A DNA stretch of 64,000 nucleotides from Agromyces humatus. GTDB lineage: Bacteria > Actinomycetota > Actinomycetes > Actinomycetales > Microbacteriaceae. The translations under genes and the position numbers were made by a program. The stretch spans positions 1 to 64,000 of the forward strand of contig NZ_JAJQPD010000002.1 in the NCBI RefSeq assembly GCF_021228295.1, read 5' to 3'. Below, in pieces: positions 46,696 to 55,906 of this stretch. The stretch's first letter is position 1; the number at the start of each line of letters is the position of its first letter. The notes beneath the pieces were generated by a model, which was not told the origin of the DNA, did not search any database, and saw only the letters and a list, made by a program, of their open reading frames with translations.

Positions 46696-46734
46696 CCCGA
46701 GAAGGCGCCGCCCTCGGGGCGGCGCCTTCTCGGG
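46696..46734 (+). terminator. very strong terminator hairpin after the SDR remnant
   Basis: An 18-bp perfect stem (46696-46713 with 46717-46734) and a three-base loop TCG, starting 15 bases after the stop. Arms read CCCGAGAAGGCGCCGCCC and its complement. No long T-run follows. Confidence 0.85.
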
Positions 46735-47232
46735 CGTTGGTATCCGGATGACGGATCTCATCTCATGACTTCGAACCACGCGACGTACCCGATCGGCCAT
46801 CCGGAAGATCGGAGCAGCCGCAGGATCCGCTCGATCCAACAAGTATTGGGTCGCCGGCCGGCACCGCTGGGCTTGTGGTTGCGCCGGCGGGTAGAACTTG
46901 CGGCGGAGCGCCGTCGTCGAGATCGGTCTGGGTTCGTCCGAACGACTACCCGAGTAGCGACTCCAACGCCTCCACCGGGGCGAGATCGCGGGCATCCGGC
47001 TGGTCTTCGGCGCGCCGCTCGCCCTGCGCTACTTCGACCGGGGCACCACGCACGACCGCAGTCTCGCCGCTGGTCGACGCACGCCAGGAATTGATGGCCG
47101 TGCTGCCGGGCCGCCGGGATGCCTGCCCCTTCGTCGAACTGGCGGCAGATCTGGCGGAGCGCACCCGGTCGCAAGCTCCAACTCCCGGGGGAGTTCCGTG
47201 ACCTTCGCGGTTCCTCGCGCGGGATCCCGCTC
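46735..47232. other. gene-free stretch, probably degenerate
   Basis: Nearly 500 bases without a supported gene. One short plus-strand run near 47080-47170 (RQELMAVLPGRRDACPFVEL) reads like a fragment of a real protein but has no clean start or homology I can name. The rest is Arg/Ser/Pro-rich noise in all frames. Likely debris of a deleted gene. Confidence 0.5.
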
Positions 47233-47853
47233 TCACGATGCGCTGGATCGGTCGTGCTCGAAATCGATCCGGTCGCCGCGGTGACATCCGGCGACGTGAT
47301 CATTGACCGTCCCGATCGACTGCATGAATGCGTAGATGCTGGTCGGGCCGACGAATCGAAAATCGAGCGACTTGAGCATCGCGCTCAGGGCGGCGGACTC
47401 GACGCTCTGCGACGACACGTGATCGACGATCCTGGGGCGGGCTGGGTCGCGATATCCGGCGGCGAGGCTCTCGAGGTCGATGCCGCCTCGGACGATGACG
47501 ATCGCGTTATGGATGGTGGCGATGATCTTGGATCGATTCCGGATGATTCCGGGGTGCGCGAGCAGATCGTCCGCTGCGCCGAGACCCATCGCCGCGACGG
47601 CTGCGGGTTCGAAGTCGCGAAACGCGGAGCGGAACACTGCGCGCTTGCGAAGGACCGTCAGCCATCCGAGCCCGGCTTGGAACACACCCAGCGAGAGCGC
47701 CTCGAACACCGCAGCGGGCCCGCGGCCGGGTTTGCCCCATTCGTTGTCGTGGTAGTCGAGGAGCGTCGGGTCCGGATGCTCGGGGACTGCCCATGCGCAG
47801 CGGGTGACACCGTCCTCCCCGAACCCGGTGCGAACCGCTGACCAGTCGGACAT
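47233..47853 (-). CDS. tag: DNA-3-methyladenine glycosylase I
   Basis: 206 residues. RCAWA near the start, HDNEWGKP, LSLGVFQAGLGWLTVLRKR, HPGIIRNRSKI and DFRFVGPTSIYAFMQSIG are Tag-family motifs; the Glu and Trp of the base-binding pocket and the zinc-binding Cys and His residues are in place. It excises 3-methyladenine from alkylated DNA. The gene follows the alpha/beta hydrolase gene by 11 bases on the same strand. Confidence 0.93.
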   Translation of the reverse strand: MSDWSAVRTGFGEDGVTRCAWAVPEHPDPTLLDYHDNEWGKPGRGPAAVFEALSLGVFQAGLGWLTVLRKRAVFRSAFRDFEPAAVAAMGLGAADDLLAHPGIIRNRSKIIATIHNAIVIVRGGIDLESLAAGYRDPARPRIVDHVSSQSVESAALSAMLKSLDFRFVGPTSIYAFMQSIGTVNDHVAGCHRGDRIDFEHDRSSAS

Positions 47854-47864
47854 CTGGCACCCCG

Positions 47865-48836
47865 TCAGCCCGGCGCGACGGCGACCGCGCGTCGCTCGAG
47901 CGCAGTGCGCAGCACGGATACCGCCTGCTCGACGGCGCCCGTGGTCGCTGCCGTGGCGCGCAGCGGATTGAGAAGCATGAAGTCATGCAGTGTGCCGTTG
48001 TAGCGGACGGAGGTGGTGCGCACACCCGCCTTGGTGAGCTGCCGCCCGAACGCCTCGCCTTCATCGCGGAGAACGTCGTTCTCGTCGGTGATCAGGAAGG
48101 TCTCGGGCAGTGCGCTGAGCTGATCGAGGGTGGCACGCAGCGGGGATGCCGTGACCTCCACCCTGCGCGAGAGGTCGGGAAGGTAACTGTCCCAGAACCA
48201 GGCCATCGCCTTCGCGGTGAGGTACGGTCCGTCCGCGAACTGACGATAACTGTCGGTGTCCTGTGCCGCGTCGGTCACCGGGTAGTACAGCGACTGGTGC
48301 ACGAAGGTCACGTCGCCGCGCTCGGCGGCGAGCAAGCAGACGGCGATGCTCATGTTGCCACCGACGGAGTCTCCGGCGATGGCAAGGCGTGACGCGTCGA
48401 TGCCATGTTCGGCCGCGTTGCTGCTGATCCACCGCGCTGCGGCGTAGGCCTGTTCGATGGCGACAGGGTATTTGGCTTCGGGCGAGCGATCGTATTCGAC
48501 GAACACCACTGCGGTGTGCGCACCGACGGCGAGGTCGCGGACGAGGCGGTCGTGAGTTCGGGCGTTGCCGAGGACCCAGCCTCCTCCGTGGATGTAGAGC
48601 ACGACCGGGAGGGTGCCGTCGGCGCCCGCCGGCCGGACGATGCGCACCCGCACGTCGCCGACCTCGGCCCGAATTGTCGCCCATTCTTCGACGACGTCGT
48701 GCTGGTGGTTGGGCGTGGCCTGCAGATCGTCCAGAACCTTCCGTGCTCCGTCGGTGCCGAGTTGGTACAGGAATGGTGGCCTGGATGTCGCGTCGGCGAT
48801 CTGCTGGGCGTCCGGCTCGAGGATGGGCATGTGCAT
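47865..48836 (-). CDS. alpha/beta hydrolase of the hormone-sensitive lipase (HSL) group
   Basis: 323 residues from ATG at 48836; a GTG at 48848 and an ATG at 48830 are alternatives. The oxyanion-hole motif HGGGWVLG and the nucleophile motif GDSVGG define the HSL/esterase family IV. DENDVLRDEG and a late TLHDFMLL supply the Asp and His of the triad. It should cleave short-chain esters or lactones; the natural substrate is unknown. The 282 bases upstream (48837-49118) have no gene. Confidence 0.9.
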   Translation of the reverse strand: MHMPILEPDAQQIADATSRPPFLYQLGTDGARKVLDDLQATPNHQHDVVEEWATIRAEVGDVRVRIVRPAGADGTLPVVLYIHGGGWVLGNARTHDRLVRDLAVGAHTAVVFVEYDRSPEAKYPVAIEQAYAAARWISSNAAEHGIDASRLAIAGDSVGGNMSIAVCLLAAERGDVTFVHQSLYYPVTDAAQDTDSYRQFADGPYLTAKAMAWFWDSYLPDLSRRVEVTASPLRATLDQLSALPETFLITDENDVLRDEGEAFGRQLTKAGVRTTSVRYNGTLHDFMLLNPLRATAATTGAVEQAVSVLRTALERRAVAVAPG

Positions 48837-49118
48837 GGTTCGTCTCACTTCGTGACCGGCGTGATGCCGTAGCTGGGCCTGCGATGGTGGCCGAAATGAT
48901 CGGTTGGCCGAGCACCAGTGTCGCTGAAGCTCCGTCAGAGCTCGACCCTGCTGGCCGCCGCCCTTTCACCCGCTTCTCCGGACCGTTGATGCCATGCCAG
49001 CAGGATGGTTGCTTTCTCCGGTCGCTCACTCCGGGGCCGATCCGGAGCCTCGCTCGTTCAGATCAGCGTCGCTGATCCCAACCTGCGACCTGCAACCTGT
49101 CGGCACCGGCAGGCGAAA

Positions 49119-49784
49119 TCACCCCTGAAGACCGACGTGATCCAGGTAGGTGAGGACTGCGAGGACGCGGCGGTGGCTCTCGCCATCGACTTCGTTCAAC
49201 CCGAGCTTGGCGAGCAGCCGGTGGACGTGCTTCTCGATAGTGGCTTCCGAGAGGAAGAGCGCATGCGCGATCCCGGCGTTGGAACGGCCCTGGGCCATGA
49301 GCGCCAGGACCTCGCGTTCCCGACTTGTGAGCCCCGCGAGGGGATCCGTCGCGCGATGGGCGAGGATGAGCTCCTGCACCAGTGCGGGATCGATCACCGA
49401 CTCGCCTGACATGACCCGCTGCAATGACGCCGCGAACTCGTCGAGATCCGCGACGCGTTGTTTCAGCAAGTAGCCGATGCCCGATCCCGTAGCGAGCAGG
49501 TCGAGCGCATGCTCGACTTCGATGTACGAGGAGAGCACGACGATGCCCAGTTCTGGATACGCAAGGCGAATCGTGCGCGCCGCGTCGAGTCCTTCCGTGG
49601 TGTGGGTCGGGGGCATCCGGATGTCAACCACGACCAGATCGATGTCGCCATCGATGAGGGCGAGAAGTTCCTCCGCGTCGGGCACGAGCGCGACCACGTC
49701 GAAACCTGCACGTTCCAGTACCGATCCGAGACCCTCGCGAAGGAGGACGTCGTCGTCGGCGACGACCACCCTGCGTCCCGCCAT
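49119..49784 (-). CDS. response regulator, LuxR/NarL family (apparently orphan)
   Basis: 221 residues from ATG at 49784. The receiver begins RRVVVADDDVLLREGL, with Asp54 in VVVDIRMP and a Lys in GYLLKQRVADL. The LuxR DNA-binding domain contains LTSREREVLALMAQGRSNAG and SEATIEKHVHRLLAKLGL. No intact kinase lies beside it. A frameshifted kinase fragment stands on the opposite strand 100 bases away, so the system appears to have lost its sensor. Confidence 0.92.
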   Translation of the reverse strand: MAGRRVVVADDDVLLREGLGSVLERAGFDVVALVPDAEELLALIDGDIDLVVVDIRMPPTHTTEGLDAARTIRLAYPELGIVVLSSYIEVEHALDLLATGSGIGYLLKQRVADLDEFAASLQRVMSGESVIDPALVQELILAHRATDPLAGLTSREREVLALMAQGRSNAGIAHALFLSEATIEKHVHRLLAKLGLNEVDGESHRRVLAVLTYLDHVGLQG

Positions 49785-49886
49785 ACCGTCTCCCCGGGTT
49801 TTCCCTGCCAATCCTGACACTGTAGGCCTCATCCCGGCGACCTTGTCGAAGTCCGGGCCGCCTGGGCGGCGACGGGCGATCCGACC

Positions 49887-50228
49887 GTGATGACTGTCGA
49901 CGAGACGCGCCGCCGCCTCGAACGAGACCTGCACGACGGAATCCAGCAGCGGCTCGTCGCACAGCAGATCGAGCTCGCCCGGATCCACGCCCTCCTGCCC
50001 CCTGACCTCGAACTCGTCAGGTCGGCCATCGAGCAGGTCGGCTTGCAGCTCGGTCAGTCGCACTGGACAGCCTCCGAGAGCTCTCGCGTGGCATCCACCC
50101 CGCGATCGTCTCCGAGGGCGGTCTCGCCCGTGCGCTCCGCGGCTTCGTCCGACGCAGTCCGATCGCCGCGACACTACGGGTGCAGCAGATCCCCGCCTTG
50201 AGCCCATCCGCGGAGGTCGCACTGACGC
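49887..50228 (+). pseudogene. histidine kinase fragment (HisKA_3), frameshifted and truncated
   Basis: From 49887 the translation gives VDETRRRLERDLHDGIQQRL, a textbook HisKA_3 phosphoacceptor region, continuing to about 50060. A one-base shift then restores homology in another frame (SLRELSRGIHPAIVSEGGLA) to about 50200. The sensor part upstream and the ATP-binding domain downstream are missing. It is the relic of a NarL-type kinase, lying head-to-head with the orphan response regulator gene. Confidence 0.85.
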
Positions 50229-50402
50229 GGCGCGACCACACCAGCGGGTATGTGCACACCACACTGGCCTCCACGTCTCGTGGCGACTCTGCTGGTACAT
50301 CCGAGCGGCGCTGGACGGGTCGCGGCCGGACGCGCCGGCGCCCATGATTGGCCGTACCGACGCCGCAACCGCGGCGAGCGGCACGACGAGGAAGGGACCG
50401 TC

Positions 50403-51140
50403 ATGTCCATCACTGAGCCCGTACCCGGGCGACCCACCATCGTGCTGGTGCACGGCGCGTTCGCCGAGTCATCCAGCTGGGACGGTGTCATCCGTCTGCT
50501 CCAGCAGGTCGGCTACCCGGTCATCGCCGTCGCGAACCCCCTGCGCGGCGTCAGCAAGGACGCCGGCTATCTTCGAAGCGTGCTGGCGGATGTCACCGGC
50601 GACATCGTGCTCGTCGGACACTCCTACGGGGGCACGGTCATCACGAACGCGGCGACGGGCGTCGACAACGTGACGGCGCTGGTCTACATCGGCGGGTTCG
50701 CTCCCGATGCCGGCGAGAGCGCAGCGCAGCTGGCCGGCAAGTATGAGGGCGGAACACTCGGCGAGACGCTCGCCGCCGTGCCGCTCGGTGACGACGACGT
50801 TGATCTCTACATCCAGCAGGCCAAGTACCACGCGCAATTCGCGGCCGACTCCAGCCCTGACGTCGCCGCGGTCATGGCCGTCACGCAACGCCCGATCGTC
50901 GAGGCGGCCCTCAACGAACCTTCCGGTGCTCCTGCCTGGAAGTCGCTTCCGTCGTGGTTCCTGTTCGGTTCGGAGGACAAGAACATCCCCGCCGAGAGTC
51001 ACCGGTACATGGCCGAGCGCGCGGGCTCGCACCACACCGTCGAACTCGAGGGCGGCTCGCACACTGTCGGCATCCCCGAAGCCGCGGCGGTCGTCGACCT
51101 CATCCGCGAAGCCGTCGAAGCCTCGACGACCGCGGACTGA
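50403..51140 (+). CDS. alpha/beta fold hydrolase
   Basis: 245 residues; the ATG at 50403 follows GGAAGGA. The oxyanion region is IVLVHGAFAESSSWDGVI and the nucleophile elbow GHSYGG. The acid and histidine are in FGSEDKNIPAESH and GGSHTVGIPEA. This is the esterase/haloperoxidase-like group common in soil actinobacteria. It is the first gene of a three-gene run with a RidA-family gene and a TfoX-like gene; the substrate is unknown. Confidence 0.9.
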   Translation: MSITEPVPGRPTIVLVHGAFAESSSWDGVIRLLQQVGYPVIAVANPLRGVSKDAGYLRSVLADVTGDIVLVGHSYGGTVITNAATGVDNVTALVYIGGFAPDAGESAAQLAGKYEGGTLGETLAAVPLGDDDVDLYIQQAKYHAQFAADSSPDVAAVMAVTQRPIVEAALNEPSGAPAWKSLPSWFLFGSEDKNIPAESHRYMAERAGSHHTVELEGGSHTVGIPEAAAVVDLIREAVEASTTAD

Positions 51141-51165
51141 ACTGCGGATCGGACTCAAGCGCATC

Positions 51166-51543
51166 ATGGACGTCGTGCGACACGAGGCAGTACCGGGACG
51201 GCCCTACGCCGCGGCGGTCGTCGCCGAAGGGCGATTCGTCTTCGTCTCCGGCCAGATCCCGGTGAGAGACGGCAGGCTCATCGCTGGAACCATGCGTGAG
51301 CAGACCCGAGCCGTCATGGACAACATCGTGGCGATTCTCGATTCCGCCGGCGCAACACTCGGCGACGTCGTGCGCTGCGGAGTCTTCCTGGGAGACCTCA
51401 CCGCCATCTCCGAGTTCAACGAGGAGTACGCGAGCAGGTTCGGTTCACGACTGCCCGCACGCACAACGGTCGGTGCAGACCTTCCCGGCTACCTGGTCGA
51501 GATCGACTGCATCGCACTGCTGCCGGCTGGCACGAGACGATGA
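51166..51543 (+). CDS. RidA family protein
   Basis: 125 residues from ATG at 51166, 25 bases after the hydrolase. The family pattern is clear: PGRPYAAAVVAEGRFVFVSG, EQTRAVMDNIVAILDSAG, VFLGDLTAISEFNEEY, and PARTTVGADLPG, which includes the Arg that binds the imine carboxylate. RidA proteins hydrolyse reactive enamine/imine intermediates or act on related substrates. The stop overlaps the next gene by four bases. Confidence 0.92.
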   Translation: MDVVRHEAVPGRPYAAAVVAEGRFVFVSGQIPVRDGRLIAGTMREQTRAVMDNIVAILDSAGATLGDVVRCGVFLGDLTAISEFNEEYASRFGSRLPARTTVGADLPGYLVEIDCIALLPAGTRR

Positions 51544-51896
51544 GCGAATCGAGGGCGAGGGCGAGGGCGATCGTGAACGATGACGACTCGCAGAGGATGT
51601 ACCGCCGGGTGACCCGTGAGCTCCTCGCGGACGAGGATGTCGACGTGGACTTCACGCCGGACGGTCTGCTGGTTCGAGGCAGACTCTTCGCATTCCTCGA
51701 CGGCACAGAACTCGTCGTGCAGGTCCAGGCGACCCGGGCGAGCGATCTCCTGAGCCGCGGCGTCGTCTGTTCCTTCAATGGCGGCGGCCGAACCAGCCGC
51801 AACTGGGTGAGAGTGAGCGACCTGCAACTGTGGTCCGAACTGGCGCGCGAGGCGCATGAACATGTCGGAAAGCCACCTGTCGGCCGCCAATCCTGA
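51540..51896 (+). CDS. small protein resembling the TfoX N-terminal domain
   Basis: 118 residues, ATG at 51540 overlapping the RidA stop (ATGA). The order of strands and helices (VDFTPDGLLVRGRLFAFLDG, ELVVQVQATRASDLLSRG, then RNWVRVSDLQLWSELAREA) resembles TfoX N-terminal / MmcQ-like proteins, where a fold with a phosphate-binding character is proposed. This is a pattern judgement of moderate strength. Operon position suggests a role linked to the hydrolase and RidA proteins. Confidence 0.7.
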   Translation: MSESRARARAIVNDDDSQRMYRRVTRELLADEDVDVDFTPDGLLVRGRLFAFLDGTELVVQVQATRASDLLSRGVVCSFNGGGRTSRNWVRVSDLQLWSELAREAHEHVGKPPVGRQS

Positions 51897-52043
51897 CCGA
51901 CCGGGAAGGAGCTCGAAAGGAACGACCGATCGTCGAGACGGGCCAGCCGATCGCAACCCTGGAGCAGTGACAGCTTGGGCGCGGAAGGCGTCGCAGGGAG
52001 TCCGTCAGGCACGTCGGGCCGTGACCGAATCGGAAGGTAGTAG

Positions 52044-52688
52044 ATGAGCAGACAGTATGGGTGCATCGCTTTCACCGACGACGTGCGCGGCCTCCAAGCC
52101 GAATACGGCAGCGCCGCGTTCTACGACAGGATGAGCCGCCGAGCCGATGGCTCGGAACAGTCCGACGCCCTGGGTCCCAGGGAAGCTGCGTTCCTCACCG
52201 AGCGAGACGGCTTCTACCTCGCGACAGTCAGCGAGACGGGATGGCCGTACGTTCAGTTCCGCGGAGGGCCGCAAGGCTTTCTGACCGTGAGAGACGACCA
52301 CACGATCGCCTGGGCAGACTTCAGAGGCAACCTGCAACACGTTTCGACAGGCAACCTCGTCGGTGACCGTCGCGTCGCGATCATCGCCGTGGATTATCCG
52401 AGGCGCCAGCGACTCAAGCTATTCGGAATGGCACGAGTCATTCGCATCCAAGATGACCCGGCACTCGTCGCTTCTGTAGCGGTTCCCGGCTACAACGCGG
52501 TTGTCGAGGCCGCCATCGTCGTCACCGTGACAGCCTTCGACTGGAACTGCCCACAACACATACCCCAGCGTTTCACGCTCGCACACGTGGAACAGCGGCT
52601 CGCCCCGCTGCGAGAGCGAATCAGGGAACTCGAGGAGCAGATTGCCGCTGGCAATCAAGTCGGCGGAACAACGGGCACGACCTCCTGA
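52044..52688 (+). CDS. pyridoxamine 5'-phosphate oxidase family protein (FMN-binding split barrel)
   Basis: 214 residues. The split barrel is recognised from FYLATVSETGWPYVQFRGGP, TIAWADFRGN and RVAIIAVDYPRRQRLKLFGMARV. The C terminus is a helical, probably coiled-coil tail (LAPLRERIRELEEQI) ending in a Gly/Thr-rich tail. Family members bind FMN or F420 and act as oxidases or reductases. The stretch 51897-52043 before it has no gene. Cofactor and substrate remain open. Confidence 0.88.
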   Translation: MSRQYGCIAFTDDVRGLQAEYGSAAFYDRMSRRADGSEQSDALGPREAAFLTERDGFYLATVSETGWPYVQFRGGPQGFLTVRDDHTIAWADFRGNLQHVSTGNLVGDRRVAIIAVDYPRRQRLKLFGMARVIRIQDDPALVASVAVPGYNAVVEAAIVVTVTAFDWNCPQHIPQRFTLAHVEQRLAPLRERIRELEEQIAAGNQVGGTTGTTS

Positions 52689-53214
52689 TCCGAACAGGAG
52701 ACCGCATGCCATCCTCAATCGAAGAGAACGAGAAACGACCAGCACGAGCGCGACACCGCTCGACTACTTGACAGGTTGAGTCCCGCCGGCGTGCCCGGAG
52801 CCGTGATGATTTGGAAGGATCGCACCCGGTCGGTGCGGGGTGCGGCCCGGCGTCACGAACCGCATCAAGGTCAAGCTCGGGGACGATGCTTCGAGAGCGC
52901 CGACCTGGCAGGCCGACCCGGAAACACCGAAATCAGCCCGATCGCGGGCGGGTCCCAGGGGATCTCACTCCCACCGAACACGCGTTACCGCACGGCTCGG
53001 TGCACCGGGATGTACGTTCAGGTGTCGGTGACATCAAGGCTTAGTTCTCCTGGTAGCTGGACTCCGCAGGCCGGGGAAGAGGATGATGGGCGACGAGTTG
53101 GATCCCGCGATCGGCGCCCTTGCGGTCACGCTCGGGAAACGCACTGGCTCACGGCGCCCCGCCCGGTTCAACCGTCGTATGGACAGGTCCTGACGAGTGC
53201 CTGAGGAGCCTGAG
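52689..53214. other. gene-free stretch between the oxidase-family gene and the FAD oxidoreductase gene
   Basis: No frame here has convincing coding character or a ribosome site; frames are Arg/Pro-rich. I see no tRNA-like or inverted-repeat structure that stands out. The last bases contain GAGGAG (53203-53208), the ribosome site for the next gene. Confidence 0.5.
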
Positions 53215-54627
53215 ATGAGCACCGAATCAGCGGCGTCGATCGACGCGGAACGGATCCAACAGTTCGCAGCGGGGGTGCGCGGTGTCGTCCTCCAGTCGGA
53301 CGATGCCGCCTACGACGATGCCCGCGCCGTACGAAACGGGCTGATCGACCGGCGCCCGGCGTTGATCGTGCAGTGCCATGGAACGGCCGACGTGGTCGAA
53401 GCTGTCGGATTCGCCCGTGACCACGGCCTGCTCGTGTCGATCCGCGGAGGCGCGCACAACGTCGCCGGGAACGCCGTCAACGACGGAGGGATCGTCATCG
53501 ACCTATCCGAGATGCGCAGCGTGCACGTCGATCCCGAGCACCGCGTCGCGCGCGTGCAGGGCGGTGCGACGTGGGGCGACGTCGACCGTGAGACGCAGCT
53601 GTGGGGTCTCGCCGCGCCGGGCGGCCAGGTGAGCACCACCGGCGTCGCAGGCCTGACCCTGCACGGCGGTCTGGGTTCGCTGCATCGCAAGTACGGGCTG
53701 GCGCTCGATAACTTGCGCTCGGTCGAGATCGTCACGGCCGACGGTCAGGTGCGCACGGCGAGCGAGTCGGTGAACCCCGAGCTCTTCTGGGCGGTGCGGG
53801 GTGCCGGGAGCAACTTCGGCGTCGTCACGTCGTTCGAGTTCGCGCTGCATCCGGTCGGGCCCGAGATCTACCAGGCGGCCCCGATCTTTTCGCTCGACGA
53901 TGCGCCGGCCGTGCTGCGCAAGTACCGGGACTTCTGCGCGACCGCGCCCGACGAGTTCGGGCCGCAGGCGATGTTCTGGAGCGTGCCGGCGGTCGACGAT
54001 TTCCCGGCGGAGCTGCACGGGATGCCGATCGTCCTCGCCTTGGTCGTCTACTCGGGCGACCCTGACGAGGGGGAGCAGCTGCTGGCGCCGGTTCTCGACT
54101 GGGCGACGCCGATTCTCGACCTCAGTGGGCGCTCGCCCTGGGCGCTCGCCCAGAGTTCATTCGATGCGTTCTTCCCCTTCGGCGGGTACTACTACTGGAA
54201 GTCACTGCTTGTAGGCGAGCCGAGCGACGACCTGCTGGACGCGGTCGTCGAAGCTGCTGCCGACCGGCCGTCGCCTGACGCGATCGTGAACTTCTGGCAG
54301 TTGGGCGGCGAGATCGAACGGGTCGCTCCGGATGCCACGGCGTTCGCCCAGCGCGACGCCAAGTACCTGCTGAGCCTCGACACCTCGTGGTTCGATCCCG
54401 ACTCAACCGAGCGCTGCATCGACTGGACCCGAAGGACCTGGGCGGCGATGCAGGAGCGATTCGCCACCGACCGTCCGTACCTGAACTTCGTCGGCTTCGG
54501 CGAAGAGAAGGAGGCGCTCGTGCGCGCCTCGTACGGTGCGAACTACGACCGGTTGGTGGCGGCCAAGATGATGTACGATCCTGGCAACCTGTTCCGGATG
54601 AACAACAACATCCCGCCGCGCGGTTGA
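53215..54627 (+). CDS. FAD-binding oxidoreductase with BBE domain
   Basis: 470 residues from ATG at 53215, with GAGGAG six bases upstream. The PCMH-type FAD domain has RGGAHNVAGNAVNDGGIVID, where the His is the usual covalent FAD site, then GGATWGDVDRETQ and TTGVAGLTLHGGLGSLHRKY. The C-terminal berberine-bridge segment is YGANYDRLVAAKMMYDPGNL. No Cys lies in the second attachment position: the text reads TLHGGLG. It should oxidise a sugar, alcohol or secondary metabolite; no signal peptide is visible. Confidence 0.92.
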   Translation: MSTESAASIDAERIQQFAAGVRGVVLQSDDAAYDDARAVRNGLIDRRPALIVQCHGTADVVEAVGFARDHGLLVSIRGGAHNVAGNAVNDGGIVIDLSEMRSVHVDPEHRVARVQGGATWGDVDRETQLWGLAAPGGQVSTTGVAGLTLHGGLGSLHRKYGLALDNLRSVEIVTADGQVRTASESVNPELFWAVRGAGSNFGVVTSFEFALHPVGPEIYQAAPIFSLDDAPAVLRKYRDFCATAPDEFGPQAMFWSVPAVDDFPAELHGMPIVLALVVYSGDPDEGEQLLAPVLDWATPILDLSGRSPWALAQSSFDAFFPFGGYYYWKSLLVGEPSDDLLDAVVEAAADRPSPDAIVNFWQLGGEIERVAPDATAFAQRDAKYLLSLDTSWFDPDSTERCIDWTRRTWAAMQERFATDRPYLNFVGFGEEKEALVRASYGANYDRLVAAKMMYDPGNLFRMNNNIPPRG

Positions 54628-54837
54628 GAGAGCCGACCACACCCACGCCATCGCCTGAGGCCGTCCACCTGCAACCTGCCTCCAGAACAGAGAACCCGTA
54701 CGCCGGGCGTGGGATCCCCTTTAGGGGATGGCGCGCTCGGACGATGTCGTTCGACGCTGGAACTGATCGCTAGCGGGGCTCGGCGAACGCGCATCGCTTG
54801 TCGTGCGCCAACGGCGTTGGACCCTGCGATCTCCGGG

Positions 54838-55440
54838 TCAGTCGGCCCGAGCCGTATCGAAGGCGCGAGCGGCGGCCGAATACACCGCGTCGACGTCCGT
54901 GTCAGGTGGGAAGCGTCGAGCGAGTTCGAGCTCGATCAGGCCGTTGATGGTCGCCCAGGCGGCGCGGGCGAGGTCGCGGTCGCCGCCGGTGGCGACGATG
55001 AGCGGATCGGCGGCGCGGTCCTCCAGTTCCGGGGGCACGCGGCTGCGGTCCACGGGGTGCTTGTTGAGGAGGCGGTAGAGGTGGGGGTGGGCCAAGGCCC
55101 AAGTGCGGTACGCGTGGGATACGTCGGTGAAGGTCGCGGGTACGCCTCGGACGACTTCGGACAGCTCGGTCAGCCCTTCGATGGCCACGGCGGCCTCGAT
55201 GGCTGACTTGTCGGGAACATGCTTGTAGAGGGAGGGGCCACGCATACCGACGGCGGCTCCGAGTCGTCGGATGGTGACCGCTTCGACACCTTCCGTCTCG
55301 AGGAGGTGCCGTGCAGCGGCGACGAGTTGAGCCTTGCGCGCGGAGCTCCTCTCCACCACGGGCATCCCCGTCGCCGGTGCGGGGCGCATGTCGCTGCGGT
55401 CTGCGCGACCGGCGGGAGTCGCCTCGCTCGGCGGGGTCAT
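54838..55440 (-). CDS. TetR family regulator
   Basis: 200 residues from ATG at 55440, which overlaps the upstream gene's stop (ATGA). After a 30-residue polar leader the helix-turn-helix reads LVAAARHLLETEGVEAVTIR and GMRGPSLYKHVPDKSAI. The C-terminal domain resembles the WHG/TetR_C subset (TWALAHPHLYRLL). It is the second gene of an operon with the SRPBCC protein and presumably represses it through the inverted repeats at 55907-55946. Confidence 0.9.
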   Translation of the reverse strand: MTPPSEATPAGRADRSDMRPAPATGMPVVERSSARKAQLVAAARHLLETEGVEAVTIRRLGAAVGMRGPSLYKHVPDKSAIEAAVAIEGLTELSEVVRGVPATFTDVSHAYRTWALAHPHLYRLLNKHPVDRSRVPPELEDRAADPLIVATGGDRDLARAAWATINGLIELELARRFPPDTDVDAVYSAAARAFDTARAD

Positions 55441-55880
55441 CTCGAGACGACCGATTCCGCCCGGTGCTGGAGAGCGTGATTGAATGCGTCGAAGCCATCG
55501 CCGGCGTTCTTCTTGACACCTCCCATCAGGCTGACGAGGATGCCGCTGAACTTCTCGCCGTGCGTCATCCGGGTGCCGCCATCGGGATCGCGGTCCAACA
55601 CGAAGAAGTGCTCGCCGTCGAACAGGCCGCCGAAGCCGAGCTTGCCGAGCCAGCGCAGCTCGCGCCCGGGGGTGGCGACCAAGACTGTCGGCTTGAACGT
55701 CATGCTGCGACCGCCCGCGGGGGCGAGACGGACGACGAGCCTGCTGCCGACCTCGGGCGTGCCCTCGACCCGGCTCATGAACGGGTTCCACTCCGCGTAG
55801 GACGCGAAGTCCGTCAGCACGGCCCAGACGGTGTCGGGATCAGCGGCGATGTCGATCCTGGTCGTGATGGTGGTGCTCAT
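55437..55880 (-). CDS. SRPBCC (START-like) domain protein
   Basis: 147 residues from ATG at 55880, with AGGAGAA five bases upstream. The typical opening TTRIDIAADPDTVWAVLTDF is followed by YAEWNPFMSRVEG, then TPGRELRWLG and FSGILVSLMGG. The fold forms a deep hydrophobic ligand pocket; members act as polyketide cyclases or lipid/hydrophobic ligand binders. Coupled to the TetR regulator downstream, it probably deals with the regulator's ligand. Confidence 0.9.
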   Translation of the reverse strand: MSTTITTRIDIAADPDTVWAVLTDFASYAEWNPFMSRVEGTPEVGSRLVVRLAPAGGRSMTFKPTVLVATPGRELRWLGKLGFGGLFDGEHFFVLDRDPDGGTRMTHGEKFSGILVSLMGGVKKNAGDGFDAFNHALQHRAESVVSR

Positions 55881-55906
55881 AGCGTTCTCCTGCGGTTCGG
55901 CGTTGA

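Noticed and set aside
46765..47201. Short genes between the SDR remnant and tag
   Set aside because: Frames are Arg/Ser-rich, lack ribosome sites and family motifs; at most a fragment near 47080-47170 looks like protein.
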